Of a stretch of DNA of 64,000 nt, positions 31,420 through 40,200 are shown in pieces. The notes under the pieces were generated by a model. It made no database searches. It worked only from the letters and a program-made list of their open reading frames with translations, and was not told where the DNA came from. Numbering within the stretch: position 1 is the first letter of the stretch; every line of letters begins with the position of its first letter. Source of the DNA: Bin25 sp965221765. Its GTDB lineage: Bacteria > Bacteroidota > Bacteroidia > Flavobacteriales > Flavobacteriaceae. A program made the translations under genes and the position numbers. The stretch is from NCBI GenBank assembly GCA_965221765.1, contig OZ244911.1, positions 1,302,001-1,366,000 of the forward strand, read 5' to 3'.

Positions 31420-32184
31420 TTATAAACTAGATTTTATCCAACCACCGTCTACAGGCAAAGATACGCCATTGATATAGGAAGCTTGTTGACTAGCTAAAAA
31501 AGCCACAGCAGCCGCTAGTTCTTCTGGTTTACCAAAACGTCTCATCGGTATTTCAGACAACACATCATTAAAATTCGGATTGGATGCGGTGAGTTCTTTC
31601 AACCGTTGAGTAGCAGTATATCCAGGCATGACATTATTGGCAGTGATATTACATGGCCCTAATTCATTGGCTAAAGATTTCATCAACCCCACCACTGAAC
31701 TTCGAATGGCATTCGATAATATCAGATTATCAATAGGTTGTTTGGTCGATACAGAGGTGATCGCAATAATTCTTCCCCACTGTTGAGATTTCATTTTGGG
31801 TAGAAATCCTCTAATGATTGAAATTGCACTTCCAAATAATAACTCATAGGCTTTATTCCATTGAGATTGTCCAAAATCATCAAAGTTTCCAGCAGGAGGT
31901 CCTCCTGTATTGGTGATGACAATATCAACCGAATCAAATTCATTCAGTGATGTAGCAATCATATGTAATCGATCATCTGCTAGTGAGAGATCTCCTTGAA
32001 TGATTTTAGCTGAGATACCAGTGAGATTTTTTATTTCGGTTTTTGTTTGATTCAGCGACTCGATTTTTCGTCCCGACAAGATAGGAATAACCCCTTCTTT
32101 AGCTAGCTCAAGGGCGATACTTTTTCCAATTCCTTGACTAGAACCACCGATAAAGGCCACTTTATTTTTTATTTTAAAATCCAT
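31420..32184 (-). CDS. SDR-family oxidoreductase, atypical active site
   Basis: A 254-residue short-chain dehydrogenase/reductase with Rossmann motif GGSSQGIG (residues 13-20) and the NTGG motif for coenzyme binding. The Ser of the catalytic set is present (ITSVS), but the usual YxxxK is replaced by text around LILSNAIRSS, so classical Tyr/Lys catalysis is missing. This substitution recurs in a Bacteroidota subgroup of annotated SDRs, as I recall. It lies two bases downstream of a KdgF-like cupin and is probably co-transcribed. In alginate and pectin loci such pairs process 4-deoxy-5-keto-hexuronates, so a role as a DEH reductase is plausible but not certain given the altered site. Confidence 0.82.
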   Translation of the reverse strand: MDFKIKNKVAFIGGSSQGIGKSIALELAKEGVIPILSGRKIESLNQTKTEIKNLTGISAKIIQGDLSLADDRLHMIATSLNEFDSVDIVITNTGGPPAGNFDDFGQSQWNKAYELLFGSAISIIRGFLPKMKSQQWGRIIAITSVSTKQPIDNLILSNAIRSSVVGLMKSLANELGPCNITANNVMPGYTATQRLKELTASNPNFNDVLSEIPMRRFGKPEELAAAVAFLASQQASYINGVSLPVDGGWIKSSL

Positions 32185-32186
32185 GG

Positions 32187-32546
32187 TTATCTTCTTAGAT
32201 AATCATCTTTCCAGTCGATCCAATCTTGACGTGGTGGAGACCACATATCAATTTCTTCGACATCTCCTATCATTTTGGCTTTATGCGGCAAATAGGGTGG
32301 AATCACCAGAACATCTCCTAAATATACATCAACGACCTCAGACTCATCTTCGCCCAACCAAAAACGCATGGTGCCTGATAATACTTGTGTCATTTGTTCA
32401 TTGTGATGGCTATGAAGGGGCACTTCAAAACCATCTTTAAATTTCATTTTGGCTATCATCATTTTTTCTCCAGCAATGATTTTTCGATGCATTAAAGGCG
32501 TTACTTCTTTATTTGGCACTTCGCTCCACTTAATTTTTTGAAACAT
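32187..32546 (-). CDS. KdgF-like cupin (unsaturated uronate ring opening)
   Basis: A 119-residue single-domain cupin. Metal-ligand candidates are His45, His47, Gln51 (HSHHNEQ) and His88 (PPYLPH), matching the KdgF arrangement. The C-terminal SPPRQDWIDWKDDYLRR is the signature seen in KdgF, which turns 4,5-unsaturated monouronates from lyase action into the linear keto form. It is the first gene of a two-gene unit with the SDR. No polysaccharide lyase is seen in the window, so its substrate source must be elsewhere. Alternative: another small sugar-binding cupin. Confidence 0.72.
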   Translation of the reverse strand: MFQKIKWSEVPNKEVTPLMHRKIIAGEKMMIAKMKFKDGFEVPLHSHHNEQMTQVLSGTMRFWLGEDESEVVDVYLGDVLVIPPYLPHKAKMIGDVEEIDMWSPPRQDWIDWKDDYLRR

Positions 32547-32618
32547 ATTTAAAATTTTAGAATGATATAATAGTTCACCATAATTTGTTTATTATTGAAA
32601 GGGTAGAACTAGTTCCGA

Positions 32619-33152
32619 TTATGATTGAGTATCTCTTTTTCGATCGTCATACCAAGAAGCATATTGAACATAGTTTTGAGATATTCGATGGATTTCCCCA
32701 TCAAAAAGCGTTTGATCTACTTTTTTAATCAGTTTGGCTGGGATTCCTCCAAAGACGGAACCCGAAGGAACAATCGTGTTTTTTAAAACAACAGATCCAG
32801 CAGCTATCAGAGAATGGGATTCAATAATACAATGATCCATGACGATGCTTCCCATGCCGATGAGAACTTGGTTTTGAATCGTACACCCATGAACAATGGC
32901 ATTATGCCCAATAGACACATCATTTCCAATCGTTGTACTTGCAGTTTGATAGGTGCCATGAATTATCGCTCCATCTTGGATATTGACCCGATGACCGATT
33001 TCAATAGAATTGACATCTCCACGGATGACAGCAGAAAACCATACCGAACATTGATTTCCCATCACTACATCTCCTATGAGGGTCGCATTTGGAGCAAAAA
33101 AACATTCTTGTCCAAAAACTGGTGTTTTTCTTCGAACTGAAAGGATGGTCAT
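32619..33152 (-). CDS. gamma-carbonic-anhydrase-family hexapeptide-repeat protein
   Basis: A 177-residue left-handed beta-helix protein of the YrdA/PaaY/gamma-CA-like family. The hexapeptide pattern is continuous (APNATLIGDVVMGNQCSVWF ... IGNDVSIGHNAIVHGC ... GSVVLKNTIVPSG). Metal-binding His candidates at residues 65 (IHGT), 83 and 88 (IGHNAIVHGC) are all retained. The end GGIPAKLIKKVD is typical. Many members lack measurable carbonic anhydrase activity, so the reaction is uncertain. It is separated from the cupin by 72 bases and is likely an independent housekeeping gene. Confidence 0.9.
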   Translation of the reverse strand: MTILSVRRKTPVFGQECFFAPNATLIGDVVMGNQCSVWFSAVIRGDVNSIEIGHRVNIQDGAIIHGTYQTASTTIGNDVSIGHNAIVHGCTIQNQVLIGMGSIVMDHCIIESHSLIAAGSVVLKNTIVPSGSVFGGIPAKLIKKVDQTLFDGEIHRISQNYVQYASWYDDRKRDTQS

Positions 33153-33421
33153 TGTTTTATTTGTGCCGTTGAGAATGAATGAAACGCTGCAATTTAATAA
33201 TAATACGGACCTAATAAAAACGCATGCGTCGTGGTATATAGTTTTTCCAAAGTTTTGATATTGTTTGTTCTTTAATGATAAAGAAATTTTTTGAAATAGA
33301 ACGGATAATCTATTACACAGAACTTCTTTTTTCTAAAAAAAATAGTTTTAAAATTGAAAAAGTAATGGCCTTAGCGAAGCGTATCGGTTTGATTCATCGA
33401 GGCCATTCTCCATCGGAAGGA

Positions 33422-34510
33422 TCAAGAGGATAGTTTTTGTCCATAAGTTTCAATAAGGAATGAACGAAATGATGGAATGGGCACCGAACATAAATCATCT
33501 TCATTGAGATCCACAATACCTTTAGCTAAGGTTTTTTGATAAATATCTTTCGCTTCTTCAAATGGTACTTTTTTGGCTAATTGATCGATAAAATTTTGAG
33601 GATAAAACACATCAGGTAACGCTTGAATACTTAAAGTGATAGTGGTTTTTATTGTCGGATCAAAACCACGACAACGTTGTTGATAATATCGTTTTTTCAG
33701 ATCATGACCAAAGGCCAATACTTGTTCTAATCGTTTTGGAGATAGAGGTTCTTGGGGTTTTAAATAAATCTCCAAAGCATTACAATAGGATTGAATATGA
33801 CTTGGCCATTGATCGGTTTCTTGCGTGATCTGATCGATCCATTCTTGGGGATTACTCGGCGTCTGGATTTCTTGTTGCAACCAATCATTTAATATACTTT
33901 CCTCATTTTTTTTGGTGAGTCGTTTTAATGAATGAACACATTGATTATTCCATCGTGAAATTCCAAAATGCTCTAGGATTTGTTCCGTATGGCTCAAACC
34001 ACCTAATAACAACACAAATCCTTGATTTGTTTTTAAGTTATGGTATCGAGTTAAAAACGAAGTGATGTACGGTTCATACATTTGATTTGAAAAATTTTTC
34101 AAAGTTTGTGTTTCATCCAACCATAGTAAAGTCGGCTTGGAAAGAATTAACGCTTCATTTAAAGTATTCGTTTCCGATACCGGTATTTTCTCTAAATTCA
34201 TTTTAAAGACTTTCAAATCCAAACCAAACGATTTTTTAAATTCTTTGGGTTTTGTTTTTTTAGTGAGTTTAGCAAATAACTCTTTAGGATTAAATAAACA
34301 CTCATTGGATAATTCAATCACTTCCCATTGTTTTTTTTGAGCTTGTTGGATATGTTCTTCTAATAATGCGGATTTTCCGACACCAGGTGGCCCTTGAATC
34401 AGAAAACTACTTCCCATTTGTCGGTCAATCGTCGTGCTTAATAAGCGATTAAACAACTTTAATTCTTTTTCTCGACCATGAAAATATTTGGCTGGGCCAC
34501 GTTCAATCAT
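33422..34510 (-). CDS. uncharacterised P-loop ATPase, copy 1 of 4
   Basis: A 362-residue soluble ATPase. N-terminal RGPAKYFHGREKELKLF resembles the FxGRExEL entry motif of STAND/Orc-like AAA proteins. Walker A is GPPGVGKS (40-47), Walker B LLWLDE (128-133), a sensor-like strand is FVLLLGGLS, and HFGISRWNN may supply the arginine finger. The C-terminal 120 residues look like a winged-helix segment (SIQALPDVFYPQNFIDQL). I do not know the family's function. Three more copies lie within 16 kb (42772, 45588 broken, 49025 broken), all on the minus strand and all near AbiE-type genes, suggesting a defence or mobile-element role. It stands 536 bases downstream of AbiEii. Confidence 0.8.
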   Translation of the reverse strand: MIERGPAKYFHGREKELKLFNRLLSTTIDRQMGSSFLIQGPPGVGKSALLEEHIQQAQKKQWEVIELSNECLFNPKELFAKLTKKTKPKEFKKSFGLDLKVFKMNLEKIPVSETNTLNEALILSKPTLLWLDETQTLKNFSNQMYEPYITSFLTRYHNLKTNQGFVLLLGGLSHTEQILEHFGISRWNNQCVHSLKRLTKKNEESILNDWLQQEIQTPSNPQEWIDQITQETDQWPSHIQSYCNALEIYLKPQEPLSPKRLEQVLAFGHDLKKRYYQQRCRGFDPTIKTTITLSIQALPDVFYPQNFIDQLAKKVPFEEAKDIYQKTLAKGIVDLNEDDLCSVPIPSFRSFLIETYGQKLSS

Positions 34511-35046
34511 AAGGGTTCGACCTTTTGTAAAAATAAAACAAAACCTCGACCTTTTTTTTTGGCTATTTTTTTGTGTAATAAAGAGTATATATTTCCCTTT
34601 CTATAAATAGAATAAAATCTGATTAAAAATCGACCGTTGTCTTTCAAAAAGCGAGCAATCTCGGTATTAGTAGGAACCAACAAATCGAAAAAGAGTATCT
34701 ATTATCTTGTTTTTTAGAAAGATTAGCAGAATAGTATGATTTTTCTAAAATTTTTAGCATTTAAAGGACATTATTGAAAAAAGTTTATTTTGAAGATCAT
34801 CGGTTTTTAGAAGATGTCGATCTATTATAGCGGCCTATTCTTGAATTAGAACCACCATTAAAACAAGTAGAAGAAACGATTTTAAGCCCTACCATCCTTT
34901 GGCATGCTTCTTCATTATGATACCTTATTAGAAGTGGTAGAGTCGATGAGAAGAATACCAAAAACAAGGGCAACAACTGCTTTCAATAAAATAGAATACC
35001 TCCTTATCTCGGTAGTTTGATTTTTATCGTATTCAATTATTTCAAT
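34511..35046. other. spacer between ATPase copy 1 and AbiEii; decayed coding-like text
   Basis: No intact gene. The plus strand around 34773-34960 gives fragments such as KKVYFEDHRFLEDVDLL and RPILELEPPLKQVEETIL interrupted by stops, so a small gene seems to have decayed here. A sequence at 34583-34597 resembles the terminal inverted repeat of the mobile elements at 45319 and 48135 (12 of 15 positions). Confidence 0.4.
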
Positions 35047-35997
35047 TCATCTTTCATACTCCCATAACGATTTGATTATTGTTTTGGGCTCATCCAAAAC
35101 ATCTTTTAATGCTTGGTATTCATTTTGCCATTTCAATGGATTTGTTTTTTGTAGTATTTGAAGATTTTTGATTTTAACTTCAATACTTGGATGATGAAGC
35201 CAAGAATAATCTCGATAATTTCGATGGCCTTTTTGAAATTCCAATAAAAATTCTTTGTCCTGGGGTGTTAACCATTGATGAACAACTTCTAATAAATCAT
35301 TTAAAATTTTTTGATGTTCTCGATCGGTTAACATCGTTTTCATAATCCCTTCGACTTCTTTTCGTGTTGGATTTTGACGAAATTCTATAGGAATTAAGAA
35401 ATGATTTAATATTTTATTATAATGGCTCAACATAGCATAAAAGAAGCCTTCTTTAATAGATTCAGTAAAAGGTATTTGATGGATGATTTCACGCACATCA
35501 AATAAATCTCGTTTCATTTTACGAGATAAAGCAGCACAAAATTTACCACCGATAATCTGTTCTTTAGGAACTAAAGGCATGGATACTTGCTTTTTAAAAA
35601 ATTGAGCTGTTTTAGGGGTCAATACTTGTATTTCAGGCGAACGAATCGTTCCACGCATTCGTCTATTAGGTTCAATTTTAACCGAAATAGGACCTTGTAA
35701 AATTTTTATTTTAGAAGAAGCATACCGCTTGAATATTTTTAAATGAGGATAAGTTGATGTTATATTTTGAGCTATTCGAGTTAAGGCTTGATTGATATGA
35801 CGAATCGTGACAGCATTGGGCTCAATGGGAATATATGTTAAATCAATATCCACTGATAAACGAGGCATGTCTAATATAAAATAATTTAAAGCGGTGCCTC
35901 CATGTAGAGCAAAACACTTTTCTTGAGCAACCAATGGTAGGATATCTAATAGTAAATTGGCTTGTTGAATAACTGGATAAGAAAATGCCATCACCAA
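35047..35997 (-). CDS. abiEii: AbiEii-family nucleotidyltransferase toxin
   Basis: A 316-residue type IV toxin-antitoxin nucleotidyltransferase, expected to be toxic and held in check by AbiEi. The nucleotidyl-transferase signature is complete: GGTALNYFIL (33 onward) and the metal-binding DxD in RLSVDIDLTY (Asp50, Asp52). The region IIGGKFCAALSRKMKRDLFDV matches the K-x-A-AL-R-x-x-RDxxD helix of the family. Its start overlaps the AbiEi stop by seven bases, so the pair is translationally coupled with the antitoxin first, as is standard. The AbiE system is known from abortive phage infection in Lactococcus. Confidence 0.92.
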   Translation of the reverse strand: MVMAFSYPVIQQANLLLDILPLVAQEKCFALHGGTALNYFILDMPRLSVDIDLTYIPIEPNAVTIRHINQALTRIAQNITSTYPHLKIFKRYASSKIKILQGPISVKIEPNRRMRGTIRSPEIQVLTPKTAQFFKKQVSMPLVPKEQIIGGKFCAALSRKMKRDLFDVREIIHQIPFTESIKEGFFYAMLSHYNKILNHFLIPIEFRQNPTRKEVEGIMKTMLTDREHQKILNDLLEVVHQWLTPQDKEFLLEFQKGHRNYRDYSWLHHPSIEVKIKNLQILQKTNPLKWQNEYQALKDVLDEPKTIIKSLWEYER

Positions 35998-36770
35998 CGC
36001 TCTAGTTCTAAAATACTTTCAGGAATCATGATATTATATTTCTTATCCAACTGTCCTTTTTCAAAAGGATAAATACTCTGTATCCCGGTCCCTAATGAAA
36101 TTTTAGAAATATCCAAATCATCAAACCATTCTAATTCTAAACGGTCGGCTAAACTCAAAAATAATTTTTTGACTTTATGGGATTGGCATTGTTCTAATAA
36201 TTGTTGCATTAATGAGATATCAATAGCATCTCGAAAAGCCAAACATTCTAAATTCTCATAACATTCGGTTAACGATATTTTTTTAGGCGATTGATGGAAG
36301 CATTCTAAAGTAGCTCGTTCTACTGATGAAATCAATATCGTTGGTTGATTTTCTTGTTGATAAGAAATATATCCAAGATGATCTGTTAAATAAGCTGTAG
36401 AAAAAAATAAAGGAGATGTGTTAAAATGGTTTTTTTGAAACCATAACGGAAGATGTTTTTTTGAAGATAAACCATACCAAATTTCTGAAGCATTAGGATA
36501 AAGATAATGTGTTCGTTGATGTAATATCAAAGCTGTTAAACCGCTGATATATATGGGAAATTGTACTTGTTGTTGTAAACAAGATACGCCATGAAAAAAA
36601 CTGGGAGATGATCCTGTTAATTGCCAAGCTCCATATCCTAATGATTGGAGATAACCACTTTTTTGATACCGTTGACATAATTGATGTGAAATGCCATGGC
36701 ATGCTAAGTAATGAGATGTAAAAATCAAATCATCAGGATGTTGTTCTAAAATGGTTTCTAATTTTATCAA
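35991..36770 (-). CDS. abiEi: AbiEi-family antitoxin/transcription regulator
   Basis: A 259-residue antitoxin. The N-terminal part is a winged helix (FTSHYLACHGISHQLCQRYQKSG, then LGYGAWQL), and the larger C-terminal domain (about 70-259) has the AbiEi_3 pattern, with SGLTALILHQRTHYL and SVERATLECFHQSPKKISL. It would repress its own operon and neutralise AbiEii. It lies 126 bases downstream of the C-terminal module of the restriction-modification gene on the same strand, and could be read through from it. Confidence 0.88.
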   Translation of the reverse strand: MIKLETILEQHPDDLIFTSHYLACHGISHQLCQRYQKSGYLQSLGYGAWQLTGSSPSFFHGVSCLQQQVQFPIYISGLTALILHQRTHYLYPNASEIWYGLSSKKHLPLWFQKNHFNTSPLFFSTAYLTDHLGYISYQQENQPTILISSVERATLECFHQSPKKISLTECYENLECLAFRDAIDISLMQQLLEQCQSHKVKKLFLSLADRLELEWFDDLDISKISLGTGIQSIYPFEKGQLDKKYNIMIPESILELERW

Positions 36771-36896
36771 AATCGTTTAGATCCATACAAATTTACAAAA
36801 GAAAAATCAATCTATACTATTGATTTAAAACTAGAAAATGGTATCCTTGATATGACTGTCTTCATCGGTCTTTTTAATATTATGACCAATTAAAAT

Positions 36897-37298
36897 TCAA
36901 TCTAAATCATGAGGCATTTGATCTATGATTTCCAAAGTTTTGACACTCAAGGTAATGACACTCAGCAACAAATCGAGAATATATCTTGGATTACCAATTT
37001 CTTGAGCATAGATATTAGGATCGTTTGGAATATCTTTTTTATAGTGAGCAGAACCACTTCTGTTTTTGGTCGTTTTTCCAGTACCAATTGTTGCTTGATA
37101 TTGATTCATCACCCACCAAATAGCTGATTTTTGACCTAACTGATAATCATTGACTTTTTTCGGGATATTTGAAATAGTGATTTTATCATTAAATTGGATT
37201 ATCAGATTTTCAAAATCAAAAGTTATTTTATCCACTTTAAAATCACCGTGCTCCACACCATTGACCTTTAAAAATTTTAGGGGGGGGGCGGTTTTCAT
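36897..37298 (-). other. out-of-frame C-terminal module of the type ISP enzyme
   Basis: This frame begins inside the C-tract region and encodes the conserved end of single-chain helicase-methylases: KSAIWWVMNQYQ, DIPNDPNIYAQEIGNPRYI and LLLSVITLSVKTLEI. It has no ribosome-binding context of its own, and its first six codons overlap the same DNA as the enzyme's NYENRPPP segment. With 8 instead of 9 C residues the upstream enzyme reads straight into it, giving 1636 residues. It is therefore the tail of the neighbouring gene, not a separate gene. Confidence 0.88.
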
Positions 37299-40200
37299 AA
37301 TTCAAATGTAAATCAATCAATTGATCACCAAAGGTGACCATTTCATAAAATAAATTCTCTTGAACAATAGGTATCGCTGGTATTTCTCTTGAAAGAGTAA
37401 TACCATGAGTGTCTCGGTATCCTTTGTGGTGCAAAACAGCATAGATATATGCAAAAAAATCTTTATCTCTCGGTTTAGATTTAAATTGATTAAAATGATG
37501 ATGGTAAGGATTAAAACCACTTTCGACTTCAATATCTTTCTCACCAAAATCAAGGCTATCTTTGGTCGTATTGGTCTGATATTTTAAAGGGAGTAAATTA
37601 CCATCATCTCCAAACATGTGATAATACGTTAGAGTGTTTCTAACAAAAACAGAAAAAGGCTTGAATTTATTATTATACCCTATTGTTATATTATTGAACT
37701 CATCATCAGGGAAGTATGTTGGCATAGACGCTTGATTAAATAATAATTTGTTGTCCCAATAAGTCCATACCTTCGTAAAAGGACGGTAAGAACAAATTCT
37801 TAATTTTTTATCATCAACATTATCTTCTCCAATCAATAAGCTGATTTGCTTCTTTAATTCTTTTTTTGAAAAATTAACCAATCGGGCATCATTCCCAGAT
37901 AGAAAACCATTAGAATAATGTTGGAATAAAACCTTCGTATTGTCTTTTTTACTACTTCTTAATCCATTTAATTTAACATATCCTTCTGGAAACGCTACTC
38001 GCTGGTGGACCCAATCATCGTATGGATTGGGCGTTATTTTTTCAAAGTCTAAATGGATGACTGATTTTGTGTTTTTGATGATGGTTAGTTTTTCTTTTTT
38101 TTTGGTGTTTTCATTAATAGCGGTATAATAGATATTGGCTTTTTTTTGATCTTTTGGTTTTTTGATGAGAAAGGTGATGGCCACGTCACTTTTTATTTCA
38201 AACACGCCATTTCCATTAAATCCATGAGTTGATGGTCTTCTTTCACCCTTCAAATCATAAACATATACTGCATGAAAGTCTTTTTTAAAATGGTGGCGGA
38301 TGCCTCGGCCGCCATTTTTCGTCAACCAAGAGGATGGCGTGATGTAGGCAATAATTCCTTCATTTAATTTATTTGTTGCCCACCGAAAAGATTTGACATA
38401 AGCATTACCCAACATTCTACCCGATCGACTCAATTGTCCATAAGTTTCTCGAATTTGTTTCCGAAGATTTGGATAGTCTTGCCGTTTTTCCACTGAATAT
38501 GGTGGATTACCGATGATGACCTGAATATCTTGGCTTTTTAAACGATGAATTTTTTCACTGTTTTCTTGTAAATGAACGGTATCTAAATCGCCTTTTTCTG
38601 TGATACCAAACGTATCGGTCCAAATGATACTATCAAATTGCTTCTTTTGGTTTGTTCGATAATAGTAGGCTGTTTCAATATTAACATCAGCGATATAATA
38701 AGCCAATAATTGTAATTCAATGGCATGTAATTCACTTTCATATTTGCGAACAATGTCTTGTTTTTTTATTAAATCCTCACTTTCTAGTAAACGAGTCATA
38801 TAGGCACCCGTTCCTGTAAAAGGATCTAACACATGAACGCCTTCATTAGTGATCCGTTTGCCAAAATATTCTTGAAGCAAGTCATCAGTAGATTGGATCA
38901 TAAAATCGACGATTTCAATAGGCGTATAAATAATCCCATCCCGAGCCTGTCTTTTTTCATCAGAAACTTTAAAATAACCACCATAAAATTCTTTGATGAT
39001 GGCTTGTTTTCCACCCAATGTTTGAACCCCTTTGATTTGATTTTCTATTTTTTCATACACTCCTTGTAGCTCTTTTTGTTCTTCATCCGTATAATTGATA
39101 GTTCCCCAATCCTGTAATTCTTCTAATACATTTTCCAACCCTTCACTGATTGAATTATTCGTTTCAATATCATATGTGGGGAATAAATGCTTAAAAATCG
39201 GCTTTAGAATGATATGATCTGCTAATATCTGGATGGCTTCTTTTTTAATCGTTTCCCAATCAGCATCATCATTTAATATGCTTAATGATTGAACAAACTC
39301 TTCAAAGACTTGATGAACAGCATAGTTATTATCGATTTGATAGACGAGATTATTGATTTCTTTTTGTTGGACTTGTTGCACTGATTTGGTCCATTCCGAC
39401 CAATAAGCTCGATTACCACATTTTTCAACAATCTTACCAAGCAGAATTTTAGATAATTTCGATGGCTCGATGCCTGCAATCTTCCGTTTTAAATCATCGT
39501 TATCGGTGGGATGAACAATATGGATTCTTGATGGATTTGGTGGAGGCCTCCTGATTTCTTCATGGGTAATCTCAATTGGAAAATCAATGTTTGGATAATG
39601 ATCATTGGGAGTCTCTGAACTTTGAATCTCGATGCCGTCATTCGTTAGAACCGCTTTTAAGCTGAATTGGTTTTCTAATTTTTGATGATACGCTTGTAAT
39701 TGTTGATCTGTTTGGATCTTCTTTAATCCTTTAAAGACCTTTTTTTTGAGTTTTTGAGTTTCATTCTCCGATGGCTCGATAAGTCGATCCGATCGAATTT
39801 GATTGATTTCAATATCAAAATTTTCATCGTGAGATCGCAGGGCATTCAAAACCTTCCAAATAATGCCAAACTCTTCACTGTTTTTTAATTGACTTTCGGG
39901 CGTCTTATCTTGATTCCAAAGAATAGGTATTAGAATATAACCTCTCTTTTTATGATCCGCTTTTCGCATGACACGACCAACCGACTGCACAATATCAATT
40001 TGACTTGATTTTTTCGTTAGAAATAAAATCGCATCTAATGTGGGAACATCGACTCCTTCGGTGAGACATTTGGCATTGGTTAAAACTTTACACTTATTTT
40101 CTTGAGTATCTTTCAACCAATTCAACTTATTTAATCTCGAAAGAGATGGTTCTTTACCATCGACATGATCGGCTTCAATATGATTTAATTCCCCTCCAAT

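Noticed and set aside
33275..33433. Plus-strand 52-residue frame between the gamma-CA gene and ATPase copy 1
   Set aside because: Its end overlaps the convergent ATPase stop and its sequence there mirrors the ATPase downstream region; no family resemblance and no conserved counterpart.
36897..37298. Separate 133-residue gene downstream of the type ISP enzyme
   Set aside because: Its content is the conserved C-terminal part of the upstream enzyme and its start overlaps the C-tract; better read as an out-of-frame tail.
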